This document shows, piece by piece, positions 1 through 7,621 of a stretch of DNA of 34,721 bases (the stretch's first letter is position 1; each line of letters opens with the position of its first letter). The notes below the pieces were generated by a model. The model had not been told where the DNA came from, did not search any database, and was given only the letters and a program-made list of their open reading frames with translations. The DNA lies in contig JAUNGS010000021.1 in the NCBI GenBank assembly GCA_030524435.1, forward strand, positions 1-34,721, given 5' to 3'. Both the position numbers and the translations under genes were made by a program. Source of the stretch: Eubacterium sp. (GTDB lineage Bacteria > Bacillota > Clostridia > Eubacteriales > Eubacteriaceae).

Positions 1-291
1 CTGGCTATCCACGGTGGCATTACATATTTTCCACAAGAAGAAGTATTCATTGAAAATCTGACAGAGGGAGAAAAGAAAGTCCTTGCATTGATAGCGGCGG
101 GGACAAAACGAAAAGAGATCGCCGCGCAGCTATTTGTCAGCGAACGAACAGTGTCAAACCACTTGCAGCACATCTTTGAAAAACTGCAGGTAACGTCTGC
201 GGTAGAGGCAATAACAAAGGCTATTCAATTAGGCTACATTTCTCCATCCATTTCCCCCCATGCCACCGATACAGATACACCCCGGCCCTGA
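1..291 (+). CDS. LuxR-type regulator, C-terminal DNA-binding part (5' partial)
   Basis: The frame is open from the first base, so the gene starts outside the window. The visible protein carries a LuxR/GerE-type helix-turn-helix: LTEGEKKVLALIAAGTKRKE, then IAAQLFVSERTVSNHLQHIF and the dimer helix EKLQVTSAVEAITKAIQLGY. This is the output domain of NarL/FixJ response regulators or of LuxR solo regulators; the sensing or receiver domain is not visible. Family members usually stop soon after the LGYI segment, but this frame runs on for about 16 polar residues that are antisense to the end of the MATE gene. That tail looks acquired. The target genes cannot be deduced. Confidence 0.75.
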   Translation: MAIHGGITYFPQEEVFIENLTEGEKKVLALIAAGTKRKEIAAQLFVSERTVSNHLQHIFEKLQVTSAVEAITKAIQLGYISPSISPHATDTDTPRP

Positions 292-1579
292 ATCCCCAGT
301 CCAGGATGGCCATGGCGATCCACACTCCCGCAATGCCCAGGCCAAGCCCCTTCGACAAAAGGTGCGCCCCGCCAAAGCGGAAAATCCACATGGAAGCGAT
401 GGATATCAGCATGGGGAACCGCACATCCCCGGCGGCCCGCAGGGATGCCGGAAGATCGAAGGCCAAGGGCCACAGGGTAACGGCCCCCGCCGTATGCCAC
501 AAAAACAGGGTGACCACCAGGTGATGGGTGCTCTCCGACAGCTGATAAAAGGACAAAATTGCAGGCAGGGCGCAGACCATCCCAAGGCTCCACCCCAAAA
601 CGGACAGATAGCTGATTGCCAGAAGTTTTCTGTTGTAATATTTCGCTTGGGCGTAATCTTCGGCCCCCACACAGCGGGCAATGATGGGAATGGCTGCCAG
701 CTGTATGGCGCTTCCCGGAATCATTTCAATGGAGGCCAGGGTCTGGGTAACGGCATTTGCGGTGATGGCCGAGACGCCAAAGGTGGCCACCAGGCCTAAA
801 ATCATCACCTTGCCCAGCTGAAATACGGCATTTTCTACGCCGTTGGGCACGCCCATCGTCAGTATTCGCCTGGACATTTTAAAATCGAAGCCCTGCACCA
901 GGGTGGTTTTAACGCTCAATACTCTTTTAGGATTTAAAAGCAGTACGACGATGATCACCGCCGCCGTCCACCGGGCAATCAGTGTGGAGAGGGCCGCCCC
1001 TGCCGTTCCCATGGCACAGCCGTAGATCAAAATGGCGTTGCCGATGCCGTTCATCACGTTTATCAGCAGAGAGGTTTTCATTGTGATTTTAGCGTTATTC
1101 ATGGTTCTGAAAATCGCAGTGCCGGCCTCGTAGACGCCGATGGCTGGAATGGTAAAAACCGCCACTGAGAAATACCCTTCGGCATGGTAATAAACCGCCG
1201 CATCGATCTGGCCAAAGACATGGGTTAAAATCCAGCGCTGGGCGGCCAGCATGACAAGGGCAATGGCCACCGACAGCACCAGGTTTAGGCGTATCAGCTC
1301 TCCCGCCGCAAACCGGGCCTCAGCCTGCTTTTTCGCCCCCAGATACTGCCCGGCAACCACTGCGCCGCCGGAGGCCAGGGCCGCAAAAATATAGATCAAA
1401 AGCTGCATGACCGAGTCCACCAGGGAAACGCCGGACACCGCCGCTTCCCCAACGCTGGACACCATGACGGAATCCAAAAGCCCCACAATAAGTTCCAGGG
1501 CCAGCTCAATCACCAGGGGAAAAATTAAAATGCGCAGATCGTGGTTTGAAAAAATCCTATTTTGGGGCTGGGCCTGCAT
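221..1579 (-). CDS. MATE family efflux transporter
   Basis: A 452-residue, very hydrophobic protein with about 12 membrane segments, the usual size for a MATE (NorM/DinF-like) drug or metabolite antiporter. Family-like signatures are the N-terminal LVIELALELIVGLLDSVMVS helix and the GAVVAGQYLGAKK loop after the second helix. MATE proteins use a sodium or proton gradient to export cationic drugs or metabolites. The start overlaps the end of the DUF4405 gene by 23 bases, so it is probably the last cistron of that operon. Its last 71 bases overlap the convergent LuxR-type frame, so the C-terminal residues may not be native. The substrate is unknown. Confidence 0.9.
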   Translation of the reverse strand: MQAQPQNRIFSNHDLRILIFPLVIELALELIVGLLDSVMVSSVGEAAVSGVSLVDSVMQLLIYIFAALASGGAVVAGQYLGAKKQAEARFAAGELIRLNLVLSVAIALVMLAAQRWILTHVFGQIDAAVYYHAEGYFSVAVFTIPAIGVYEAGTAIFRTMNNAKITMKTSLLINVMNGIGNAILIYGCAMGTAGAALSTLIARWTAAVIIVVLLLNPKRVLSVKTTLVQGFDFKMSRRILTMGVPNGVENAVFQLGKVMILGLVATFGVSAITANAVTQTLASIEMIPGSAIQLAAIPIIARCVGAEDYAQAKYYNRKLLAISYLSVLGWSLGMVCALPAILSFYQLSESTHHLVVTLFLWHTAGAVTLWPLAFDLPASLRAAGDVRFPMLISIASMWIFRFGGAHLLSKGLGLGIAGVWIAMAILDWGFRAGVYLYRWHGGKWMEKCSLIE

Positions 1580-2258
1580 CTACATCACCTTCTGTTCGTT
1601 TTTTCTTGTCTTTGGAACGGCGGCGGCCAGAAACTTTGCGGAGCAGATACATCATCTGGCAGCCCGGTAAGGTAATCATAAGGTACTGGAGGTAAAACAG
1701 CAGAAGCCCGGGAAAGGCTGCGCTTTTGGGGATCAAAAGCATCCCCTGCCACAGGCTGCTCTTCACAAAGCACCACAGCCCAAAGACAAGCACCAGGACG
1801 AAAATCAAATAGTAGCTGTAGACAAAAACTGTACCCGCCGCCTTTTTTCTTAAACCCTCAAAGGGGGCGTACAGGTGCAGCCCCAGATGAAGGATCATGA
1901 TCACAAAGCCCCAGGCCGTGGACAAAATATGCAGACTGCGGCCGGTTTGGGTGGTGATCAATGGCGAAAAGCGAAACACATCGCCGGACATCATCACGGA
2001 ACTGACGGCCATCACAAGCATGTCCGCCAGAAAGACGAAATCGATCAGCACAAACTGCATTCTCAGAAAGCCGTACTTTCCCTTTTTAAGCCCCCTGTAC
2101 CAGCGCAGATTCAGCAGATGATGCAGGATAAACAGGGCAAACAGCGTACAGCCAAGTACCCCGTGAAGCCACAGGCCTCTTCCGGCCCGGTAGCTCATCA
2201 GATAGAGAAAAATCAGGTACATGGCGATATCCACCGCCAATTTAACACGCCGCTTCAT
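1557..2258 (-). CDS. DUF4405 membrane cytochrome-like protein
   Basis: A 233-residue membrane protein with about five or six helices. It resembles DUF4405, described as a flavinylation-associated b-type cytochrome domain. Candidate heme-ligand histidines lie in pairs within helices: H32 and H46/H47 near the N-terminus, and H110 with H124/H128 in a later helix pair. The C-terminus is a basic and acidic cytoplasmic tail. It starts two bases after the stop of the SUMF1-flavodoxin gene and overlaps the MATE gene downstream, which indicates translational coupling. The family assignment follows from the helix and histidine layout. The inferred role is to pass electrons across the membrane to the flavodoxin-type partner. 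Heme binding is not proven by sequence alone. Confidence 0.75.
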   Translation of the reverse strand: MKRRVKLAVDIAMYLIFLYLMSYRAGRGLWLHGVLGCTLFALFILHHLLNLRWYRGLKKGKYGFLRMQFVLIDFVFLADMLVMAVSSVMMSGDVFRFSPLITTQTGRSLHILSTAWGFVIMILHLGLHLYAPFEGLRKKAAGTVFVYSYYLIFVLVLVFGLWCFVKSSLWQGMLLIPKSAAFPGLLLFYLQYLMITLPGCQMMYLLRKVSGRRRSKDKKKRTEGDVDAGPAPK

Positions 2259-2260
2259 AT

Positions 2261-3728
2261 CTATCTCACCGCAATACCGTTGGCCAAAAGCCAGTCTGTA
2301 AGCTCACCGGAAAGGCCGCTGCCGCCGGAGTATTCGTACTCAAAGCCCTGGCCCACATAGGCCCCCGGAGCTGTCTTTGACAAATCGGATATGCTGTCGC
2401 CAAAGCGGGTTCCGCCATTGCTGCTGAAGGGCAGAATCACCTTTCCTGAAAAATCGTAGCCTTCAAGGAAGCTGAACACCGGCATGGGCATGGTGCTCCA
2501 CCAGGTGGGATAACCCAAAATAACCACATCGTACTGGGCCATCTCCGCCACCTGAGCCGCCAGGGCCGGATGAACATTGGCGTTGAGATCCGCCTGGGAG
2601 GCCTCGTAAATATTGCCGCTGTAGGGCGTCTCCATCTGGATCTCAAAAAGATCCCCGCCGGTGTGCTCTGCGATGATCTGGGCGCCATTTTCGGTGTTCC
2701 CGGAATAGGAGAAGTAGGCCACCAGAATCCGCGGGTTTTCAGAACGATTGACCTCCAGAGCATAGCTTGTTTCCACAAGACCTTCTGTGCTCTGGGCGTT
2801 TCTGGCCACCCTGAAGCCAAGATTCTGGTCTGTGGTATCCGGCATCGTGGCCGAACGGTAGGCACTTCTGAGCTGCTTTGCAAAATCGTTGTAGCCGCCG
2901 CCCCGATTCACCCGAAGGCTGCCCGAGGTCGGGCCCGTTGGATCAGTGGTATTTTGGGTATCGTAATCGCCGTAATAGTCAAAGCACCACTCCGAGACAT
3001 TGCCGTACATATTATAGAGTCCAAAGGGATTGGGATCCAGACTGTCCACCGCAATGGTTTCGCCGCGGTTGGTGCTGACCACCACGGTGTCGTCGTGGTG
3101 GTTGACGTAGTTTTCCTCGATCAGATAGGGATAGCTGCCCTCAAAATTGGCCTGATCGCTGGTAATCTGATCACCGGCGCCAAAATACCGTCTCAGATCC
3201 GGCCCTGGCCGCATATTCCCACTCAGCTTCAGTGGGAAGCCTGTAGCCGTCGGCGCTTCTGTCCCATATCACCCTTGTGCCGTCGATGGTGTAAACCGGC
3301 GTCAGCCCCCGGGCTTCGCTTAAGGCATTGCAATAGGCCACGGCGTCGTACCAGGTCACGCTATCCACCGGAAGGTCGTCCCCCTGGAAATGGCTGGGAT
3401 TTTCTCCCATAAGGGCCGTGTAGTCTGCCTGGGTCACCTCAAAGGGATCAAGGTAAAAGGGACTCAGGGTCACCTGATGGCGGGTTTCATCTGCCTGGCG
3501 CTGCCTTTCATCCTCGGGGCTGCCGATGGTGGCCTCGCCGCCTTCAAGCAAAATCAGCTGATCCTCCGCATTGCCCGAAGCCATCGCCTCTGCCGCAGCA
3601 TCATCGACTGCGGTTTCTTCCTTGGGACTGACGATGTAATACACCACTCCGCCGCCCGCCGCCAAAATCACTGCGGTGATCAGCAGGGCAATCAGCTTTG
3701 ACCTTTGATTAATTTTATTTTCACTCAT
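2261..3728 (-). pseudogene. Membrane-anchored SUMF1-flavodoxin fusion protein, frameshifted
   Basis: Two frames together encode one protein. From the ATG at 3728, which has a good AGAAGGGAG site upstream, there is an N-terminal membrane anchor (about residues 13-33), a linker, and a SUMF1/formylglycine-enzyme-like fold with DEFG-type landmarks such as RLPTEAEWEYAARAG. The frame then breaks at a run of four T (minus strand, 3182-3185). The other frame continues the same fold (GLYNMYGNVSEWCFDYYG, then GFRVARN) and ends in a flavodoxin domain (ILVAYFSYSGNTE, then LGYPTWWSTMP). Removing one T joins the frames smoothly. The cysteine that normally precedes RSAYR in true formylglycine enzymes is a leucine here, so FGE activity is unlikely. 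The flavodoxin domain would sit outside the membrane. If the frameshift is real, the product is truncated. Confidence 0.8.
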
Positions 3729-3744
3729 TTTATAGACTCCCTTC

Positions 3745-3788
3745 TCAAAAAAATAAAATGCAGATGTCTTTAACACCTACATTTTATT
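3745..3788 (-). terminator. Stem-loop with U-run between lysR and the SUMF1-flavodoxin gene
   Basis: A 16-base arm (3773-3788) pairs with 3752-3767 across a 5-base loop. The two positions that mismatch as DNA become U-G and G-U wobbles in the minus-strand RNA, so the helix is complete only on that strand. A T-rich tail follows. It can terminate transcription from the lysR gene. It also overlaps the putative -10 region of the downstream gene, so part of the stem would lie in that gene's leader. Confidence 0.65.
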
Positions 3789-3814
3789 ATCCTGGGTTTG
3801 ATATGTCTAATGCC
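3780..3814 (-). promoter_or_regulatory. LysR-linked promoter element, copy A
   Basis: The minus strand reads GGCATTAGACA, then 12 bases, then GATAATAAAAT, directly upstream of the SUMF1-flavodoxin gene. The first half and the spacing match copies B (5440-5474) and C (15591-15624). It is probably a combined LysR half-site and sigma-70-type promoter. Confidence 0.55.
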
Positions 3815-3836
3815 TTTTATTTATTGTAAGATATGT

Positions 3837-4706
3837 TTATAATGCATACTTTAAAAATTCAATGAATTTCGTCACCGCCGGTGAAAAGACCTGGGCCTTC
3901 TTCCAGATCAGCACGCTGCCGTTGACAATTTCTGGCGCAAGGGGCCGCAGACACAGCCCTTGGCCGACGTTTGCAAATTCGTGGCAGGTGGCCACCCCCA
4001 AACCGGCCTCGACCATCAGGGAGCGATTGTAATAGGACAGATTGCTGGTGGCTGCCACCTGTATGCTGTCATAGACCTCGCCAAGCCAGTTTTCCAGCTC
4101 GTTTTTTACAGATTGCCTTTTGGTTATAATCAGCCGCTGCCCCGCCAGATCCTGGGGCGTAATCTCTGCTTTTTTGGCCAGGGGGGAATCCCTGCGCATC
4201 AGCAGACACCACCTCTCCTTATAGGGCATCCTTAAAAAATGGTAGCTTGAGATTTCCACTGGCTCCAGCAAAAGCCCAAGATCAAGAATCCCCGCATCCA
4301 TGCGTTCCTTGACGTCATCGGCCACGGCGGTGTAGATATCGAAGGTCACCTCGGGATACTGCTTCTGAAATTCGGCCATCAGCCTTGTCAGGGCCTGGAT
4401 ATTCTGGGTTTCGCCGCAGCCCAGGGCAATCTCCCCGGCCACCAGCTCCGACACCTGGGAAAGCTCCTTTTCTGTTTTATCGGTGAGGGCGGTGATTTCC
4501 TGGGCCCGGCGCTTTAGTAGCCTTCCCTCCTCGGTCAGGACAATGCTGTGCTTGCTTCTGTGAAAGAGCTTGACCCCCAGCTCCGCCTCCAGCTGCATCA
4601 TCTGCCTGGACAGGGAGGGCTGAGTGATGTGGAGAAAATTGGCGGCCCTTGTGATATTTTCTTCCCTGGCCACAACCAGAAATGATTTCAGCATACGAAA
4701 CTCCAT
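3837..4706 (-). CDS. LysR family transcriptional regulator
   Basis: A 289-residue protein of standard LysR length. It has an N-terminal winged helix-turn-helix (ENITRAANFLHITQPSLSRQ within residues 15-35), a linker helix and a periplasmic-binding-protein-like effector domain to the C-terminus. The start ATG has a GAGGTG site upstream. It lies between two flavodoxin-type genes on the same strand and is closely similar in length and sequence to the second LysR protein at 15649-16518. LysR regulators typically control an adjacent gene; here the best candidate targets are the flavodoxin genes, which carry a common promoter element. The effector is unknown, perhaps a redox or electrophile signal given the target genes. 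Confidence 0.93.
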   Translation of the reverse strand: MEFRMLKSFLVVAREENITRAANFLHITQPSLSRQMMQLEAELGVKLFHRSKHSIVLTEEGRLLKRRAQEITALTDKTEKELSQVSELVAGEIALGCGETQNIQALTRLMAEFQKQYPEVTFDIYTAVADDVKERMDAGILDLGLLLEPVEISSYHFLRMPYKERWCLLMRRDSPLAKKAEITPQDLAGQRLIITKRQSVKNELENWLGEVYDSIQVAATSNLSYYNRSLMVEAGLGVATCHEFANVGQGLCLRPLAPEIVNGSVLIWKKAQVFSPAVTKFIEFLKYAL

Positions 4707-4792
4707 GTCCCTGCACCTCGCTTTTGTTTTTTTCTATTTTACCAGAAAAACAAAGGCGGGCAAAGGGTAAATACAGGCTGCAGCATCGGACA

Positions 4793-5406
4793 CTACTGCG
4801 GTATATCCAAACCCTCCAGCCAGGCGGAGATTTCCCCGGCATCGGCCCCTGTAAGGTCTCTGCCCTCCAGAAGAGTGGCATCGGGACAGAGGGCCTTAAG
4901 CACCTCAACACTGCCGGATAAGCCGCTGCCGCCGCTGGTACAGAAGGGAATGATCTTCTTTCCAGAAAAATCGTATTGCTCTAAAAAGGTGCGGACGACA
5001 TGGGGCATGGTTGACCCCCAGATGGGATAACCCACAAAGATTGTATCGTAATCCCCCATGTTTTCAACCTGTCCGGACACCGCCGGCCGGGCCTCCTCAT
5101 CCCGCTCCCGGCGAAAGCGCGCGACGGTTTCATTGTAATCCTCGGGGTAGGGCTCCTGGGGCACGATTTCAAAAATGTCGGCATCCAGCTGGGCTGCGAT
5201 CTCCTGGGCCACCGCCTCGGTGGTTTGCGTTCTGGAAAAATAGGCCACAAGCACGGCGCTGCTGTCTGCCTCCTGATTTTCAGCTGTCTCAGCGGTTTCC
5301 TGAGCTGGCTGGACTGTTTGATCCTCCCCGGTATCCTGACCTTTGCAGGCCGAAAGGGTCATAACCAGCGCAGCGAAAAGCCCAGGCCTTTTACAATTTT
5401 TATCAT
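4793..5406 (-). pseudogene. Flavodoxin-like lipoprotein, apparent frameshift in the signal peptide
   Basis: The mature part is a flavodoxin-fold domain (AVLVAYFSRTQTTEAVAQEI, then FVGYPIWGSTMPHVVRTFLE, then KIIPFCTSGGSGLSGS) preceded by an acidic linker and a lipobox ending TLSAC. The ATG at 5406 has an ideal AGGAGG eight bases upstream but is out of frame and reaches a stop after 15 codons. Adding one A to the five-A run (5397-5401) gives MIKNCKRPGLFAALVMTLSAC, a normal lipoprotein signal, in frame with the domain. The only in-frame upstream start, TTG at 5413, is one base from the Shine-Dalgarno sequence and implausible. The protein would be an exported, lipid-anchored flavodoxin. Either the gene is inactivated or there is a one-base sequence error. 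Confidence 0.8.
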
Positions 5407-5439
5407 AAGACAAGCCTCCTTTAAAAATTTTGATATTTT

Positions 5440-5474
5440 CATTGTAATATGATCCAGGAAGGCTTGTCTAATGC
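5440..5474 (-). promoter_or_regulatory. LysR-linked promoter element, copy B
   Basis: The minus strand reads GCATTAGACA, then 15 bases, then TATTACAAT, upstream of the flavodoxin-like lipoprotein gene. It shares ATTAGACA with copy A and TATTACAAT with copy C. The AGGAGG of the gene follows closely. Confidence 0.55.
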
Positions 5475-5514
5475 TTCTATTTTATAATTAGAAATGCGTT
5501 TTATGCATAGCCTT

Positions 5515-6298
5515 TTATTTTTTGTGCTGGCTACTTTTTTGCTGCTTTGGGGTCTTGTTTTTGGGCGGTGCTGTAACCCTATCGTAGTCCGGACAGGCTG
5601 CCACAAGCGCCGCTGTCATAAAAAGCATCACCACAAGCACGCTGCCGCCGATCCACGGATGGTATACAGCTCCCGCCTGACCCTGCATACCCGATGATGC
5701 CCAGGCCGGCAGTAATAGGATAGAAATCCGTCAGATGCCGTCCTGCAACGAAGATGCCGCAGAACCCGTAGAAAAAGGCAATGCCGACTCCGGCAAAGAA
5801 GCTGTCTTTCCTCCGGGCAAACCAGGCGATTAAAGGCGCCACCGCCACAAAGTTAAACAGGGCAGCGGCGCAGATCTGAAACAGGGAGCGCAAAATCTCC
5901 CCAGCCCCCACAGCACTGCAGTCCAAAAGCATCGCCCCGGCAAGGGTACAGACGAAGCTGAACACGCCAAACAATACCGCAAGCAGTGCGGTGACCATCA
6001 ATTTCCCCGTCAGCAGCCGCTGCAGGGAAACCGGGATCGTCATCATCCCCTTCAGGGTGTCGTCGGTGTACTCCCTATTGATGATATACCCGCCGGTAAG
6101 CACAATGACGAAGGGAAAGCCCAGGCTAAAATTATTCCAAATGATATTGCTGACAAAGGCCTCGTAGGTGACCTGGACGCCGCCAGCCGCTGTCTGAAAA
6201 ATCGCCAGGGCAGACACAAAAAATACCGCCGCAGCGCCAATCCACAGAATACTGTACCGCTTTAATTTTTCAAATTCTGCAATGACAATATTAATCAA
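5515..6298 (-). pseudogene. ABC-2 type permease, C-terminal frameshift
   Basis: A membrane protein of the ABC-2 (BcrB/lantibiotic immunity permease) type. It begins with the amphipathic segment INIVIAEFEKLKRYSILWIG and has about six helices. The TTG at 6298 follows a GGGGGAGA site and lies 13 bases after the stop of the first permease, so it is preferred over an earlier in-frame ATG inside that gene. The uncorrected frame ends at 5579 with an odd hydrophilic tail. Removing one G from the GGG at 5672-5674 restores a final helix (PWIGGSVLVVMLFMTAALVA) and a basic tail ending at the TAA at 5515. Without that helix the transporter is probably defective. Confidence 0.72.
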
Positions 6299-6311
6299 TC
6301 GAATCTCCCCC

Positions 6312-7079
6312 TCACATTGTATTTTTCTTATAAAAGAATGCCGACAGCGCTGAAAATGCGCCGCCATACAAAACCATCGTGCCTAGCATCGCCGGCAGCG
6401 AGATGGTATATGGAAGGATGTAGGCCAGGGCACCTTCCACCGGCAGGGCCCCCAGATACCATTTCATAACCATCGGAATTGGCAGAATGGATGCCGCAGC
6501 GTTGACGATTTCTGGATTGGAGCCGAACATCATAGCAATGGCAAAGCTGATGACCGCATAGGCAAAGGACAGAATGATGGAAAAAATGTAGCTTTTATTG
6601 CTGACCAGTATAACCATAATCACAGGAAGAGTGGCAATCAGCACAAAAACCCCCAGCAGAGCGCTGACCGCCAGGTGAATAAACAGACCATTGACATTTC
6701 CGACAATCAGTCCTCCCACCAGGGAGGCCCCCAGCCCTGCCACAGAATACAGCACCGACAGCCCCAGTAAAACCGCCAATTTGGAAAATAAAATTTTCGT
6801 TTTTGAAAGGGGGATCACCAGCAGATTTTTCAAGGTGTCGTTATCCCGCTCCATCAGAAAAAGCATCGATGCAATAATCCCCAGGACACAGGGCAGAAAC
6901 AGCAGATCCCCGAACAAGACGCCGGCGCGGAAAAGCTGGTCGAAGGTCTGGCTGTCCCTCGCCATCAGAATGGTAAGGGGGATCGGAAAAAGCGCCGCTG
7001 CGCCGATGGTCAGCTGGATAAACTTTTTGCGTTTTAGTTTTTGAAATTCGCATAAGAGCAGGTCAAGCAATGCCCTCAC
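6312..7079 (-). CDS. ABC-2 type permease (bacitracin/lantibiotic-type)
   Basis: A 255-residue integral membrane protein with about six helices. It starts LLDLLLCEFQKLKRKKFIQL, the typical N-terminus of permeases that pair with a BcrA-type ATPase in peptide-antibiotic resistance or immunity exporters. The GTG start at 7079 overlaps the end of the chimeric ORF at 7063 by 17 bases. The motif MERDNDTLKNLLVIPLSKTK (residues 77-96) matches the corresponding cytoplasmic loop of the second permease (NREYTDDTLKGMMTIPVSLQ), so the two are paralogous subunits. No intact ATPase gene is left in the operon. Confidence 0.85.
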   Translation of the reverse strand: MRALLDLLLCEFQKLKRKKFIQLTIGAAALFPIPLTILMARDSQTFDQLFRAGVLFGDLLFLPCVLGIIASMLFLMERDNDTLKNLLVIPLSKTKILFSKLAVLLGLSVLYSVAGLGASLVGGLIVGNVNGLFIHLAVSALLGVFVLIATLPVIMVILVSNKSYIFSIILSFAYAVISFAIAMMFGSNPEIVNAAASILPIPMVMKWYLGALPVEGALAYILPYTISLPAMLGTMVLYGGAFSALSAFFYKKNTM

Positions 7080-7449
7080 CCCCTGTCACCTTCTTGAAGT
7101 AATCCTCCAGGGTGGCCTCAAAGAGGTGGGACTCAAAAAGATCGATGCCGCTTTCAATCAGGGCCCGGTTGATCTGGGCTGTCGGCAGGGTCACATCATA
7201 AAGGGCAATCTGCCGGTCACTGATCACCTTAAAGCTTTGGGTGTGAAACCGACCTTCCAGGATTCGAGCCGCCTGGGCCGGATCGGAAACCTCCAGGCGA
7301 ATGTATCTGCTGTTTTTCTGCTCCAGCGCCTCCAGGCCCTCCCTGCCGGAATACCGGCAATTGGCAGCTATATTTTCCGATTGAACGCTTTTTTGAAGCA
7401 GTGTACAAAGCGCCCTGTCATCATCAATGATAAGTATTCGATTGATCAT
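7063..7449 (-). pseudogene. Chimeric ORF: response-regulator start fused to ABC-ATPase end
   Basis: The first 45 or so of 128 residues are the start of a response-regulator receiver domain (MINRILIIDDDRALCTLLQK), ending before the expected phosphorylated aspartate. The rest (RYIRLEVSDPAQAARIL through ESHLFEATLEDYFKKVTGG) matches the C-terminal accessory domain of a BcrA-type ABC ATPase, just before the two permeases. The simplest explanation is an in-frame deletion, joint near 7300-7320, in an operon of the order regulator, kinase, ATPase, permease, permease. The product has no Walker motifs and no phosphoacceptor, so neither parent function is expected. The ATG at 7449 has an AGGAGG upstream and a plausible promoter. 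Confidence 0.85.
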
Positions 7450-7483
7450 TTTAATGAAGCCTCCTCAATGCTGTTATGCTTTA

Positions 7484-7512
7484 ATTATAGCCTTGCAAAA
7501 TCCATATAGCAA
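7484..7512 (-). promoter_or_regulatory. Sigma-70-type promoter of the truncated regulator-exporter operon
   Basis: The minus strand has TTGCTA (7507-7512), a 17-base spacer and a consensus TATAAT (7484-7489), about 35 bases before the ATG at 7449. Confidence 0.6.
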
Positions 7513-7534
7513 ATAGGCGGCCAAAACGGAATTC

Positions 7535-7558
7535 AAAAAAGGCCGTCCGCAGACGGCC
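7535..7558 (-). terminator. Rho-independent terminator downstream of the flavodoxin gene
   Basis: A perfect 7-bp G+C-rich stem (7541-7547 with 7552-7558, loop of four) is followed on the minus strand by six T (complement of 7535-7540). It insulates the DUF3793-flavodoxin unit from the regulator-exporter operon. Confidence 0.85.
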
Positions 7559-7621
7559 CCTTGAAATATAATAGGAAGATTGATATGTTTTTGAATTTTG
7601 TTGAAATAGGAATATTGCTCT

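Noticed and set aside
2570..3412. A 280-residue plus-strand frame across the SUMF1-flavodoxin gene.
   Set aside because: It is antisense to a clear domain protein with no recognisable features; the frameshift in that gene does not make it real.
2700..3728. Formylglycine-generating enzyme (sulfatase maturation) activity.
   Set aside because: The active-site cysteine position is leucine, and no sulfatase gene is in the window.
5411..5413. TTG at 5413 as the start of the flavodoxin lipoprotein.
   Set aside because: It is one base from AGGAGG, too close for initiation; the ATG at 5406 has ideal spacing but needs a frame correction.
5494..5697. A short plus-strand frame beginning with a hydrophobic segment, upstream of the flavodoxin lipoprotein.
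   Set aside because: It is the complement of the corrected C-terminus of the ABC-2 permease, lacks a ribosome site and becomes basic and low-complexity.
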